The notes: generated from the letters alone by a model not told the origin. Positions 16,751 through 26,349 are shown, counted from the first letter of the stretch. The stretch is DNA of 64,000 nt from Neorhizobium sp. JUb45 (GCF_004343585.1 NZ_SLYW01000012.1:1-64000), one strand, 5' to 3'. A program made the numbers and translations.

Positions 16751-17952
16751 CCGCGACGCAGGATTGGCTGGAACGATTGGTGGCTCACCCCACCATCAGT
16801 TCCGCCACGAACCTGCCGCTGATCGACGAGATCGAGGCGGCGCTGGCGAATTCCGGCGCGGTCTGCGAACGCTTTATCGATGCAACGGGACAAAAGGTGG
16901 CGCTGCTGGCGCGTCTTGGCCCGGATGTGCCGGGAGGCTTGATGCTCTCGGGGCATGTCGATGTCGTGCCGGTTGCCGGGCAGGACTGGACAGTTCCGCC
17001 GTTCAGCGTCACCCGCAAGGGCGGCAAGCTCTACGGGCGAGGCACGACCGACATGAAGGGGTTTGTGGCATCGGCCGTGGCGCTTGCGCAGACGATCGAT
17101 TTCCAAAGTCTGGCGGCGCCGTTGTGGCTTGCGATCTCTTATGACGAGGAGATCGGCTGTGTCGGCGTCAGGCCGATGCTTGAGGAGATTGCCGGTCGGG
17201 ATATCTTGCCCGACCTTATCGTCATTGGTGAACCGACGTCGATGCAGCTTGGCCTTGGCCACAAGGGCAAGATGGCTTTCCAGGTGAAGGCCAGGGGCGT
17301 TCCGCGCCATTCCGCTGAAGCGCCGCTGGCGCTCAACGCCCTGCATATCGCCGCCGATTTCATCTCCGGTCTGCGCAAATTGCAGGACGAAATCGAGGCG
17401 CGTGGTTTGCGTGAGCCCGGATATTCGGTGCCTTATGCCACCGTTCATGTCGGCAAATTGTCAGGTGGCACCGCTGTCAATCTGGTACCGGATCATGCGG
17501 ATCTCCTGATGGAATGCCGCATGATGGCGGGGGATGACCCGTTGGCTCTGGCCGAACAGGTCCGCAAGGCCGGCGCGGCGGCCGTTGCCCCGCACAAGGA
17601 TCGGTTCAAGGAAGCGTCTATAGATATCGAGATCACCGGCAATTATCCTGGCCATTCGATTGATGCGGACCACCCGGTCGTGCAGGCCTTTGCCGCCTGC
17701 CTTCCGAAGGGAGCCGGAGAGTGCCGCGTCAGCTTCGGAACCGAGGCCGGATTGTTCGCGCAGGCACTGGATGTGCCCGTTGTGATCTGCGGACCCGGCA
17801 GCATGGAACAGGGGCATCGTCCCGACGAATTCATCGAGGAAACCCAGCTGGCGCTGTGCGACCAGGTCCTTGCGGAGGCCGTCATTCGCTTTTGCACAAG
17901 CCGTCGGCCGCTTGCTTCGCATGTGCCAAAGCAGATGCACGGAAAATTGTAA
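16747..17952 (+). CDS. ArgE/DapE-type M20 metallo-deacylase (acetylornithine deacetylase-like)
   Basis: A 401-residue zinc-dependent M20 amidohydrolase. Metal-site motifs are LSGHVDVVPV (His, Asp of the catalytic pair) and YGRGTTDMKGF, followed by SYDEEIGCVGV with the catalytic Glu and a later GTEAGLFAQALDVPVVICGPG. The dimerisation domain lies between. The start is the GTG at 16747, in a GTGA overlap with the GH3 stop; the frame is open further upstream but only as antisense-like sequence inside GH3. It is annotated in many genomes as acetylornithine deacetylase, but coupling to a glucosidase and an ABC importer suggests catabolic N-deacylation here rather than arginine synthesis. Confidence 0.9.
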   Translation: MTATQDWLERLVAHPTISSATNLPLIDEIEAALANSGAVCERFIDATGQKVALLARLGPDVPGGLMLSGHVDVVPVAGQDWTVPPFSVTRKGGKLYGRGTTDMKGFVASAVALAQTIDFQSLAAPLWLAISYDEEIGCVGVRPMLEEIAGRDILPDLIVIGEPTSMQLGLGHKGKMAFQVKARGVPRHSAEAPLALNALHIAADFISGLRKLQDEIEARGLREPGYSVPYATVHVGKLSGGTAVNLVPDHADLLMECRMMAGDDPLALAEQVRKAGAAAVAPHKDRFKEASIDIEITGNYPGHSIDADHPVVQAFAACLPKGAGECRVSFGTEAGLFAQALDVPVVICGPGSMEQGHRPDEFIEETQLALCDQVLAEAVIRFCTSRRPLASHVPKQMHGKL

Positions 17953-18022
17953 TTTACCGAAGCCGCAGCGACGGGAAGAGTAGAGTTGACGAAGGTCAAA
18001 ACAAAAACGCCGGAGGGTAAAA

Positions 18023-19093
18023 ATGAATAATAATGTATCACGCCGTGGCTTCATGAAGACGACCACCGGGCTTGCCGCCGTGGCGCTTGCCGCTCCGGTC
18101 ATTCTGAAGGGCAATCGCGTATTCGCCGGCGAAACGCTGGTCGTGCGCGACATGGGCGGCGCCTTCTATGAAGGTTTCAAACTTGCCTTCTATGACACCT
18201 TCACTGCCGAGACCGGCGTCACCATCCAAACCAATACCAATGAGCCCGACCCGATCCCGCAGTACAAGATGGCGATCGACACGGACACCAAGCTGTTTGA
18301 CGTTGCCCTGATGACGCCGGAACATGTTCTGCGCATCCGCAAGCTCGGCGACAACTACATGCTGCCGCTCAACATCGAGGTTCCCAACAAGGCCGATTTC
18401 GCGCCGCATACGTTCGAAAACGATTTTGCCGGTGTCGCGATCTTCGCACTGGCCATGGCCTATCGCAAGGACACCGTGAAGACGGTTCCGACCAGCTGGG
18501 CCGATTTCTGGAATACCGAAGCCTTCAAGGGGCGTCGCGGCATGTGGCGCAGCCCGGTTACGACGCTGGAAATGGCGCTTCTCGCCGATGGCGTTCCTCT
18601 CGACAAGCTGTATCCGCTCGACGTCGAGCGTGCGTTCAAAAGCCTCGACAAGATCAAGTCCAGCATCGACATCTGGTGGACTTCGGGCGCTCACGCCACG
18701 CAGTTGCTCCAGAATGGCGAATTGGACATGATGTCGACCTGGTCGACACGCGCACAGGCAGCCATCAATGCCGGCGCGCCGGCAGGCATCGTCTGGAACG
18801 GCGGCCTGTTCAACATCGATGGCTGGACCATTGCCGGCAACACGCAGAAGGCTGATCTGGCTCGCAAGTTCATCGAATGGTGCCTGGATGCAAAACGTCA
18901 GGCCGCCTATACGGACATTCTGGCTTGCGGTCCGACCAACATGAAGGCTTACGAACATCTGAGCGCCGAGAAGGCTCAGCTCCTGCCGACGGCGCCCGCC
19001 AACATCAAGGGCCTGACTGTCATGAACGCTGCCTACTGGGCAGAACATCAGGACGAACTGACCCAGCGCTTCGAACAGTGGATCCTGAGCTGA
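18023..19093 (+). CDS. Polyamine-type ABC transporter substrate-binding protein (Tat-exported)
   Basis: A 356-residue periplasmic binding protein of the PotD/PotF class (type II fold). The N-terminus NNNVSRRGFMKTTTGLAAVA is a twin-arginine signal (SRRGFMK). The mature part opens with GETLVVRDMGGAFYEGFKLA, as in the spermidine/putrescine-like family whose members also bind opines and other small organic ions. It follows the deacylase gene by about 70 bases and precedes the fused permease and the ATPase, so these make one importer. The true ligand is unknown; polyamine is the family label, not evidence. Confidence 0.92.
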   Translation: MNNNVSRRGFMKTTTGLAAVALAAPVILKGNRVFAGETLVVRDMGGAFYEGFKLAFYDTFTAETGVTIQTNTNEPDPIPQYKMAIDTDTKLFDVALMTPEHVLRIRKLGDNYMLPLNIEVPNKADFAPHTFENDFAGVAIFALAMAYRKDTVKTVPTSWADFWNTEAFKGRRGMWRSPVTTLEMALLADGVPLDKLYPLDVERAFKSLDKIKSSIDIWWTSGAHATQLLQNGELDMMSTWSTRAQAAINAGAPAGIVWNGGLFNIDGWTIAGNTQKADLARKFIEWCLDAKRQAAYTDILACGPTNMKAYEHLSAEKAQLLPTAPANIKGLTVMNAAYWAEHQDELTQRFEQWILS

Positions 19094-19214
19094 TTTTCAG
19101 CGCCAACGACCACCTGAGCTTCAGGTCTCGCCCCATGGCGGGACCAGTTATCTGATAATGGGTGGCCCAGTTCTGCGATATGCTGAACGGGCCATTTCAA
19201 CGAACGGGACATCC

Positions 19215-20951
19215 ATGGCTGAACTTTCCGCCAAAGACACCTTCTCACGGAAGCGCCTGAGGGCGGACAGCCTCTGGCTCACCATGCCGGGTCTTGTCTA
19301 CATGGCTCTGTTGCTGATCCTTCCGGCCGGCGCGCTGATCTGGCAATCCTTCGTCGATCCGAAATCCGGTGCTTTCGACCTGTCCGTTTATCGACAGATG
19401 TTTTCAGCTGGTGTCTACGTGAAGGTGCTTGCCAACACATTCGCCATCTCCGCGCAGGTCACCCTCGTTTGCCTTCTGGTCGGTTATCCGATCGCCGTCT
19501 GGCTGGCCGGCATGTCGGAACGTCGTCGGCGCATGGCCATGTGGCTGGTCCTCTTGCCGTTCTGGGTCAGCCCGCTTCTGAAAAACTTTGCCTGGATCGT
19601 GCTGCTCGCCCGCAAGGGCATCGTCGCGCAGATGCTGACCGGCATGGGTTTCGATACGCAACTCGATCTGCTGTATGGCCGCGGCGCAGTGATCTTCGGC
19701 ATGGCGCATGCCATGCTGCCGGTCGCGATCCTCACCATGCTGCCGACCATGCTGTCGATCGACGGTCGACTGATCCCCGCCGCGATGACAATGGGGGCAA
19801 GCCGCAGCCAGTCCTTTTGGCGCATTTTCGTGCCGCTTTCCATGCCGGGTGTGGCCGCTGCCGGCCTGCTTATCTTCGTCATGGGGCTCGGCTTCTTCAT
19901 CACGCCGGCTTTGCTTGGTTCGCCACGCGAAACCGTCATAGGCCAGATGATGATTACCCAGGTGCAGCAGCTCTTCAACCTGCGCCTTGCAGGTGCTCTT
20001 GCCGCTCTCCTCCTTGCCGTGACGCTGATCACCATCGCCGTCTACGATCGCTTCTTCGGAATGTCGGCCGTCTCCGGTAATGGCGCATCGACCAAACGCG
20101 GTGGCGTTATCGGAGCCATCGGCGGCGCGGTCATCGAGATCGGCTCGGGTGTCAGCGATTTCATCGCCAACCTCTTCCCCGCGCGCCTCGGACGCGGTGT
20201 GTTCACCGCGTTCGTCTGGATCGTGATCGCCATCATGATCGTGCCGGTTCTGGCATTCCCGCCCATGGCTTTCTCGGGTTCGAGTTTTCTCGAATTCCCG
20301 CCGAAAAGCTTTTCGCTGAAATGGTTCCAGACCTATCTCAGTTCCGACCAATGGATGGGGGCGACCTCACGCTCGGCGATCGTCGCGATCGTCACGGGTA
20401 TCATCGCCACCCTCATCTCGGGCATGGCGGCCTATGGTCTGGCACGCACGCAGCGCAAGGCAGGCGGCGTGATCTTCCTGTCCTTCATGCTGCCGATGAT
20501 CGTACCCAATATCGTCATCGGCGTGTCGCTGTTCTACGTGCTGGCCAAGATCGGCCTGATCGCCACAGATACCGGCATCATTCTTGGCCATACACTGTCG
20601 GCCATGCCGATTGTCTTCGTCATCCTGCTGACCACGTTCCGGGGCTTCGACTGGCGGCTGCTGCAGGCTGCGGCCACGCTCGGTGCAAATGGCTGGCAGC
20701 AGATCCGGCTCGTGCTTCTGCCGCTGATCAAGGGTGGCGCCATCGCGGCATTCCTCTTCGGCCTGCTGCATTCCTTCGAGGAGCTCACCATTGCGCTCTT
20801 CGTCGGAGCGGGCGTCAAGCAGACCCTGCCCAAGCAGATGTGGGACGATATCATCCTCAGCATTTCCCCGACCCTGGCTGCTGCCTCGGTCTTCATCGTG
20901 GCGGTGGTGACAGTGCTCTTCGTCATCGCCGAAAAGGCAAGGCCGCGCTGA
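19215..20951 (+). CDS. Fused PotB-PotC-type ABC permease
   Basis: About 578 residues with two binding-protein-dependent permease domains in one chain. The first holds the EAA-like loop GASRSQSFWRIFVPLSMPG near residue 200; the second, after a linker near residues 300-330, holds AAATLGANGWQQIRLVLLPL. Each has about six membrane helices. Spermidine-type importers usually have two separate permeases, so this is a natural fusion. ATG 19215 (MAELSAKD) is preferred over an upstream GTG-region extension, being close to the first helix. It forms the channel for the neighbouring binding protein and ATPase. Confidence 0.9.
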   Translation: MAELSAKDTFSRKRLRADSLWLTMPGLVYMALLLILPAGALIWQSFVDPKSGAFDLSVYRQMFSAGVYVKVLANTFAISAQVTLVCLLVGYPIAVWLAGMSERRRRMAMWLVLLPFWVSPLLKNFAWIVLLARKGIVAQMLTGMGFDTQLDLLYGRGAVIFGMAHAMLPVAILTMLPTMLSIDGRLIPAAMTMGASRSQSFWRIFVPLSMPGVAAAGLLIFVMGLGFFITPALLGSPRETVIGQMMITQVQQLFNLRLAGALAALLLAVTLITIAVYDRFFGMSAVSGNGASTKRGGVIGAIGGAVIEIGSGVSDFIANLFPARLGRGVFTAFVWIVIAIMIVPVLAFPPMAFSGSSFLEFPPKSFSLKWFQTYLSSDQWMGATSRSAIVAIVTGIIATLISGMAAYGLARTQRKAGGVIFLSFMLPMIVPNIVIGVSLFYVLAKIGLIATDTGIILGHTLSAMPIVFVILLTTFRGFDWRLLQAAATLGANGWQQIRLVLLPLIKGGAIAAFLFGLLHSFEELTIALFVGAGVKQTLPKQMWDDIILSISPTLAAASVFIVAVVTVLFVIAEKARPR

Positions 20952-21002
20952 CACATGCGTAACCCAGCCGATCCCATCACGACCAAAGGAATCACAATCG
21001 CC

Positions 21003-22061
21003 ATGTCAGCCGCTTCTGCCAGCACGCCGGAAATCAAGCTCAAGGTACAGGGTCTCGCCAAGCTCTACGGTCAGACCACCGCACTCGATCATGTCGATCT
21101 CGAAGTGCGCAAGGGTGAACTCCTGACCCTTCTCGGTCCTTCGGGTTCGGGCAAGACCACGCTCCTGCAGCTGATCTGCGGCCTGCAGGAGCCGACCTCC
21201 GGCACCGTCATCATCGACGGCAAGGACCAGACCCATGCGCCGGTCAACAAGCGCGACATCGGCGTCGTCTTCCAGAACTATGCGCTTTTCCCGCATATGT
21301 CCGTGGCCGAGAATGTCGGCTTTGCGCTGAAAATGCGCAGCCTGCCGAAGGCTGAAATCGATGCCAAGGTGGCCAAGGCCCTGGCAACCGTCGGTCTCGC
21401 GCATGCGGCCGCACGCTCCCCCTCGCAGTTGTCCGGTGGCCAGCAGCAACGCGTCGCGCTCGCCCGCTGCCTCGTTTATGATCCCGCCATCATCCTGATG
21501 GACGAGCCGCTCGGCGCGCTCGATGCCAAGCTGCGCGAGGTCATGCAGATCGAAATCAAGCGCATTCACCGCGAAACGGGTGCGACGATCATCTTCGTCA
21601 CCCACGACCAGCAGGAAGCACTCGCCCTGTCTGATCGCATCTGCCTGATGAACGACGGCAAGATCGCCCAGCTCGGCACGCCGCGTCAGATGTATGACGA
21701 GCCGCAGAACCTGTTCGTCGCAGATTTCATTGGCGTCTCCTCGATCATCCGCGGCACAGTAAAGGCAGGCGCGCTTGAAGCTGCCATCGGCACCCTGCCG
21801 ATCGCTGGCGATGCACCGCCAGAAGGAACCACGGGCGCGATCGTCGTGCGACCGGAAGTCATCACGCTTGGTGAGGGTTTCTGCGAGGGACGTGTGCGCG
21901 AAACGGTCTATGGCGGTTCGGAACTGCGCGTCATCATCGACGCCGGCGAGCAGGAAATCATTGCACGCGCACCGGCAACGGCAGGCGACGTGGAAGTCGG
22001 CTCGACGGTGCGCTTCGGATGGGCGCCGGAAACTGCCCGCTTCCTCATAGATAAGGCCTAA
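21003..22061 (+). CDS. PotA-type ABC transporter ATP-binding protein
   Basis: A 352-residue ATPase. Walker A GPSGSGKTTLLQLI, Q-loop VVFQNYALFPHMSV, signature LSGGQQQRVALARCL, Walker B IILMDEPLGALDAKL and the switch His in FVTHDQQEAL are all present. A TOBE domain of about 100 residues ends the chain, as in PotA/FbpC/UgpC types. The ATG at 21003 gives a normal N-terminus. It is the energising subunit for the fused permease encoded 50 bases upstream. A strong hairpin follows the gene. Confidence 0.94.
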   Translation: MSAASASTPEIKLKVQGLAKLYGQTTALDHVDLEVRKGELLTLLGPSGSGKTTLLQLICGLQEPTSGTVIIDGKDQTHAPVNKRDIGVVFQNYALFPHMSVAENVGFALKMRSLPKAEIDAKVAKALATVGLAHAAARSPSQLSGGQQQRVALARCLVYDPAIILMDEPLGALDAKLREVMQIEIKRIHRETGATIIFVTHDQQEALALSDRICLMNDGKIAQLGTPRQMYDEPQNLFVADFIGVSSIIRGTVKAGALEAAIGTLPIAGDAPPEGTTGAIVVRPEVITLGEGFCEGRVRETVYGGSELRVIIDAGEQEIIARAPATAGDVEVGSTVRFGWAPETARFLIDKA

Positions 22062-22078
22062 TCCCCAGGGCCTTCGTC

Positions 22079-22112
22079 CCCGAGCCGGGAGCGATAGCGT
22101 TTCCGGCTCGGG
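22079..22112 (+). terminator. Hairpin after the ABC transporter ATPase gene
   Basis: A perfect 10-bp G+C-rich stem (CCCGAGCCGG / CCGGCTCGGG) with a 14-base loop, 18 bases after the ATPase stop. No T-run follows, so it may only attenuate transcription into the nucleoside hydrolase gene. Confidence 0.5.
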
Positions 22113-22181
22113 TACAAACTCCAGACTTTGTCGGTGCTTTTTTGGCACGCCCCAAACAGTTTTGACCGGAGCAACCGAAAC

Positions 22182-23093
22182 ATGGCCGCACTGCGTTTTC
22201 TCTACGACTGTGATCCCGGCGCCGATGACGCGCTGGCCATGCTGCTGGCGCTTGGTCGCCCCGATGCGCTCGACATGATTGCCGTGACCTGCGTGGCGGG
22301 CAATGTCGGGCTTGAACCTGTCGTCAACAATGCAAGGCGCATCCTGGAACTCTGCGGGCGGCAGGATATTCCGGTCTATTCCGGTGCGGCCCGTCCGATC
22401 ATGGCATCGCGTGGTCGCCTCTCCATCATGCACGGGTCGGATGGCCTTGCCGGCAGCACGCTTCCCAAACCCACCATGCCGCTGGCGGATGGACATGCGG
22501 CAAACGCGGTCTCTCGCATCGCCCGCTCCGAAGGCAAGTTACATATCTGCGCGACTGGTCCGCTGACCAATCTGGCGTTGGCGCTGCTTCTCGATCCGGA
22601 CCTGCCGGATTTCATCAGCGCCATCACCATCATGGGTGGGGCTGCATTCTGCCCCGGCAATACGACGCCGCTGGCCGAGTTCAATTTTGCCGTCGATCCG
22701 CATGCTGCTGCGATTGTTTTTGACAGCTGTATCCCGATCACCATGCTCGGCCTCGATGTCACACGTCAGGCTACAGTGACAGAGGATATGATAGGGCAGG
22801 TACAGGCGATCGATAATCCCGTAGCAAGAGAAGCTGCGCATCTGCTGATCAACTACGGTGCCAAGGATCCCTGCTTGCATGACCCTGCCGCGATTGCCTG
22901 GATGCTCAAACCGGAAATGTTCGATACGAAGCAGGCGCATGTATCCATTTCCACTGATAGCGGGCCGGCCGCCGGTCAAGTGATTGCTGCTGTCAGCGAG
23001 CGTCATCTTGACGGACGCTCACCAAATTGCGCGATCGTCACGGGCGTTGACGCTGAGGAGTTCAGGCGCGTGTTTGTTGATGCTCTAAACTGA
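22182..23093 (+). CDS. Inosine-uridine-type nucleoside hydrolase
   Basis: A 303-residue nucleoside N-ribohydrolase. The hallmark Ca-binding motif DCDPGADDALAMLLAL is at residues 8-23, ATGPLTNLALALLLDPDLP and IMGGAAFCPGNTTPLAEFN are the conserved nucleoside-binding blocks, and the distal DPAAIAWMLKPEMF carries the last acidic ligand. It cleaves the N-glycosidic bond of ribosides. ATG 22182 is adopted since it leads directly into the beta strand before the motif. It lies in the same direction after the ABC transporter and probably belongs to the catabolic unit, hinting that an imported compound contains a ribosyl or N-glycosyl group. Confidence 0.93.
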   Translation: MAALRFLYDCDPGADDALAMLLALGRPDALDMIAVTCVAGNVGLEPVVNNARRILELCGRQDIPVYSGAARPIMASRGRLSIMHGSDGLAGSTLPKPTMPLADGHAANAVSRIARSEGKLHICATGPLTNLALALLLDPDLPDFISAITIMGGAAFCPGNTTPLAEFNFAVDPHAAAIVFDSCIPITMLGLDVTRQATVTEDMIGQVQAIDNPVAREAAHLLINYGAKDPCLHDPAAIAWMLKPEMFDTKQAHVSISTDSGPAAGQVIAAVSERHLDGRSPNCAIVTGVDAEEFRRVFVDALN

Positions 23094-23189
23094 GCGCCTG
23101 TTTGTCGTTCCGTGTCCGTCTGAACCGGTCACTGGCGCAAACGCAATGAGGTTCATGGCCTCAGCACTGAAACAACATCTTCGCCGGAT

Positions 23190-23516
23190 CAGCGTGTTCA
23201 GCTCCTGCTATGCGGCGCTATTGAAAGCCTTTCCAAGGAGGTTTCTCCGAAAGGTGTACGGCTGGTCCGGGTTTCTCCCGGCTGGATCGCCAGTCCCGGC
23301 TCCAATGGTCTGGCTCTGCGGATCGCCGAGGAAGCCGGTATCAGCTACGACGCTGCGGTGGATTTGATCATGAAGTCGCTCGGCGACATACCTCTGGGAC
23401 GACCAGCCGCGCCGGAAGAAGTCGCCGACCTGATCGCGTTCCTTGCATCGGATCGAGCATCGTCCATCACGTGCACGGAACATGTTATCGACGGTGGGAC
23501 TATTCCGACCGCTTGA
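23190..23516 (+). pseudogene. 3' fragment of a short-chain dehydrogenase/reductase
   Basis: The frame ending at the TGA 23514-23516 reads AIESLSKEVSPKGVRLVRVS PGW..., then PLGRPAAPEEVADLIAFLAS and HVIDGGTIPTA, which is the C-terminal half of a classical SDR enzyme. The N-terminal cofactor-binding half (TGxxxGIG) and the catalytic YxxxK are absent. It is a 5'-truncated remnant at the start of a decay zone. Confidence 0.8.
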
Positions 23517-23659
23517 ACATCAGGTCGTAAGTCGGCCGGTCGCCACCTCCATCCGCTAAAGCGGTACCAATCTCATTTGTTGCGAGTGGCGGCTGCGGCT
23601 GAACTTATGGCGCTGCAGCTGTCCGGCCGCGCGGCAGACTTGGGGCCGCCAAAAAAGTC

Positions 23660-24764
23660 TCCTCCTGTCACATGCACTTCACGCGCTCGTCTATCAGACA
23701 ATGCTGGCGGAGCTGGAACAACGGTCGATGGACACCGCTTGGACCGCCAACTTTCCCCCAGAAGGCCGCTTTAAGTGCGTTGTGGTCAAGGGAAAAAACT
23801 ACTGATTTTTCGACATCTCAGATGGTTCCGGTGGGAAATCCCGGCGCTATGTCGGTCCAGCCGAAGATGCTGAGATCACGCGGCGCGTCGAAACACACCA
23901 GCAGCAGAAAGATGATCTTCTCGCACGACGACGGATGGTAAGCAGTCTCACTCCTGAAGGCGGGATGATTGCACCGGATACGATGTCAGGAACGGTCGTG
24001 GAAGCGCTTGCATCCGGCGGCCTCTTTCGGCTCTTCGGTATGCTCATCGGCGCGGTCGCGTTCCAGACCTATGCGGGCTTGCTCGGTGTTCGATTGCAGG
24101 CGGCTGCAATTCTGACCGGAGATGCTGATGTCGCTCAGGATAATGCAGTCTCTCGCGAGGTTGAAGACACGCGTCCGCCCATTGTTGATCTCCTGCAGAA
24201 CGTTGATCCAAGTTTTCCGCCAGTCCCCCACCGATTAGGTTCGATTGCCTCGTCCGCCTTCCAGAAGGCAACTGGATATCGTGTCGAATTTCTAACTTCG
24301 AACCGGGGATCTGATGACTACATCGACCGACCCGCAAGCATGCCTGCTCTTGGTGGCGCAAGTGCGGATCCACTTCGGTTTCTCGACTTCCTGATCAGAG
24401 ATCCCTTGAGAACGATCCTGTTGCACAAGAGCGGCATCCCAGTGACTGTTCCAGATCCTGCTCGATATGCGGTGCATAAAATGATTGTGGCCACAAGACG
24501 CAGAGCCGACGGTCTAGGTGCGGTTAAACGCGACAAAGATATTCGCCAGGCCGAAATCTTTTTGAAGCTCTTTATGAGACCCGCAGAGCGTCCGATTTCC
24601 CGATTGCGTTCGAGGAAGCGTGGCAACGTGGGCCAGCGTGGCAAGAGGCTCTTCAGAAGGCTGCAAACAGTATGTTGTCTGCGGAAGGCCAAGATGCGCT
24701 TAACCGGATCAGGAGACAAGGTAACACCGAGATCGGTTCAGATCCGCCGGAGGGCTTTCCTTAG
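23660..24764 (+). pseudogene. Decayed GSU2403-family nucleotidyltransferase-fold gene
   Basis: Reading from HALHALVYQTMLAELEQRS gives a coherent protein through PPEGRFKCVVVKGKNY to a TGA at 23803-23805, where Trp is expected. It continues in the same frame (FFDISDGSGGKSRRYVGPA, FLDFLIRDPLRTILLHKSG, DPARYAVHKMIVATRRRA). Near the T-run at 24559-24563 the frame changes and goes on as EALYETRRASDFPIAFEEAW to a TAG at 24762. PARYAVHK and the following KRDKDIRQAE are characteristic of the GSU2403 nucleotidyltransferase-fold family. One nonsense codon and one frameshift make it a pseudogene. The open frame from 23935 to 25083 is only part of it and runs into noncoding DNA. Confidence 0.78.
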
Positions 24765-25503
24765 AGCACGTAGAAGTCGGCAACGGGTTTACGAATCCAA
24801 AATCGCGCATCGGCTTCAAGTTCTTAAGGATACGGTCAGTTTTACGCCGGTTCAACTCCCATCAAGAGCATTGGAGGTCTGCTTCCCACGCCAATTGAAG
24901 CATCGGCCTCCCGTTCGAACCAAGTGCGTAAAGACAGCGTACCTAAGCATTTGCAAGGCCTCGCTGAAGGCGGTGGTTGCAGGTTGGGAATCCATCACCC
25001 ATTTGGCAATGCGAGGGAATTGGGTCTCGTTCCCGTCCAAATGTCTTCACTCTGAAATCCACTCGATCAGCAGGGTCTTGTAACGCGCCAGAGTAGGGTC
25101 GGCTGACTGTGGTGAAGTCGATACCAAGCTTGTTGGCAAGTTTGCGCTGCGTTGGAAACCTCCTGCCTTCCGCAAGTCGCCCATTTGGGATGTCCTGAGC
25201 CAAAGCGTTCGCAATAGCCAGGTAAATAGGCGCCTCCCAGGTATCAAGCTGAGGCGTCCAGGAGAACTCATCATTCATCCATTAAAATGCATTCAATCGA
25301 ATCCATTATATGGTCGGTGCATGGGGTTTAAATTTTCCGCAGAATTCAAGAAAAACGGCAACATTAGACACGTTTGATGGTTTTCAACGTCTTTCAACGG
25401 CAGCCTTCACGAGGCAGTACCCTGCGACAATATGTGATATACGTCTATTGATCGCAGTATTGTATGTTTTTGTATATGCAGTCAATTTTATTGGAGATAT
25501 GAC
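24765..25503. other. Low-information stretch with a MocR remnant
   Basis: Apart from the GntR/MocR fragment on the minus strand (25062-25278), no gene is supported here. From about 25280 to 25500 the DNA is A+T-rich and looks like the promoter region for the small membrane protein at 25504. It carries TTGGAGATATGAC just before that start. Confidence 0.4.
25062..25278 (-). pseudogene. N-terminal fragment of a MocR/GntR-HTH regulator
   Basis: The minus-strand frame beginning MNDEFSWTPQLDTWEAPIYL continues IANALAQDIPNGRLAEGRRF and PTQRKLANKLGIDFTTVSRP, the GntR winged helix of MocR-type regulators. After the recognition helix the frame loses similarity (PYSGALQDPADR...), and no aminotransferase domain follows, so about 400 residues are missing. 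It is similar in layout to the intact MocR at 38011-39414 and is presumably a dead relative. Confidence 0.7.
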
Positions 25504-25869
25504 ATGACCGACGACAGGGCTATGTTGTCACCTATTCACAGCAGATCCGGTGGGCTTGCCTCCCCGCCGTGGGACAGGCTGGCGTTCGTTGTGGTCGTCT
25601 TGATATGCGCTGTGGGTGCGGCGTTGGTGGGCATGATCCAGTTTGTTTATTCACCTTCAGTCGGGGTACACCTGTTTGTCGCGCTTCCTCCGGTGCTTTT
25701 CGCGTGTCTCTTGCCGTTTTGGCTGGTGAAGCGCTGGCTTGCCAGCGATCGTTTCCGTTTTGAGGCGGACAATATGAAGGGCGACGACGACCGCGTGCGA
25801 GAAAAGCCCCTGAATAGCGTGTCGAACGTCGTTACTCTCGGCGCTCAACCAGCCCATGAAACGCTTTGA
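25504..25869 (+). CDS. Small two-helix membrane protein, function unknown
   Basis: A 121-residue protein with a clear GGAG ribosome site before its ATG. Two hydrophobic helices are seen at about residues 25-50 (LAFVVVVLICAVGAALVGMI) and 57-75 (VHLFVALPPVLFACLLPFWL), followed by a charged C-terminus. The pattern, Y/SP-x-VHL then LPxxLxxxLP, resembles DUF983-type proteins that usually follow a zinc ribbon. No such Cys motif is present here, so I do not assign the family. Confidence 0.6.
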   Translation: MTDDRAMLSPIHSRSGGLASPPWDRLAFVVVVLICAVGAALVGMIQFVYSPSVGVHLFVALPPVLFACLLPFWLVKRWLASDRFRFEADNMKGDDDRVREKPLNSVSNVVTLGAQPAHETL

Positions 25870-25998
25870 CAGTTGCAGGTAAATCAAGGGCTTTCGCTTA
25901 GCCAAAGCTGCTGCCGTCTGCCATAGCTATCCATGCAAGCATGCGCTCGGGCGGGATGAGATCTCAAGACCTGTCGTGATGCACAGAGAGACACAACC

Positions 25999-26226
25999 AT
26001 GAATTGGGTACCTATCGTCTTCGTTACGTTCAAGGTTCTGGTCTTGGGAATAGCCATGTTCTTCGCTATCAAGTGGCACTACGATCAGGGGGAGAAGGGG
26101 GCAACGCTTGCTATGCTGGGCACCGGCGTCAAGATGACCACTTTCTTCGTTCTCGCGCTACTGATCGTGGCGCTTATCGCCTTTTTCGTAAGCAGCATGC
26201 TGGGTTTGGACTTGAGATTCCCTTGA
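25999..26226 (+). CDS. Small two-helix membrane protein, function unknown
   Basis: A 75-residue hydrophobic protein: helix 1 at about residues 5-25 (IVFVTFKVLVLGIAMFFAI) and helix 2 at about 45-68 (TTFFVLALLIVALIAFFVSS), with a short charged loop HYDQGEKGA between. It starts at ATG 25999 after an AGAGAGAC stretch. It lies on the plus strand between another small membrane protein and the HbpS-like gene, with no clear functional link. Confidence 0.6.
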   Translation: MNWVPIVFVTFKVLVLGIAMFFAIKWHYDQGEKGATLAMLGTGVKMTTFFVLALLIVALIAFFVSSMLGLDLRFP

Positions 26227-26349
26227 TGGCCGACGTCAGTGGTCACTTGGTGTTCGGCGGCCTGAACATTCAGTGACACTTGCAGAACATTGGCCTTTCC
26301 TGGCGACGCCCCAAGTTTTGCCCTGGGGCGTCGGAGTGTTTCGGTCGAG

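Noticed and set aside
19404..20351. A 315-codon His/Asp/Gly-rich minus-strand frame
   Set aside because: It mirrors the hydrophobic codons of the fused permease; composition is typical of an antisense frame.
23935..25083. An apparently intact 382-codon plus-strand gene
   Set aside because: Family similarity starts before it, across a TGA, and leaves this frame at about 24560; its end is noncoding. It is part of the nucleotidyltransferase pseudogene.
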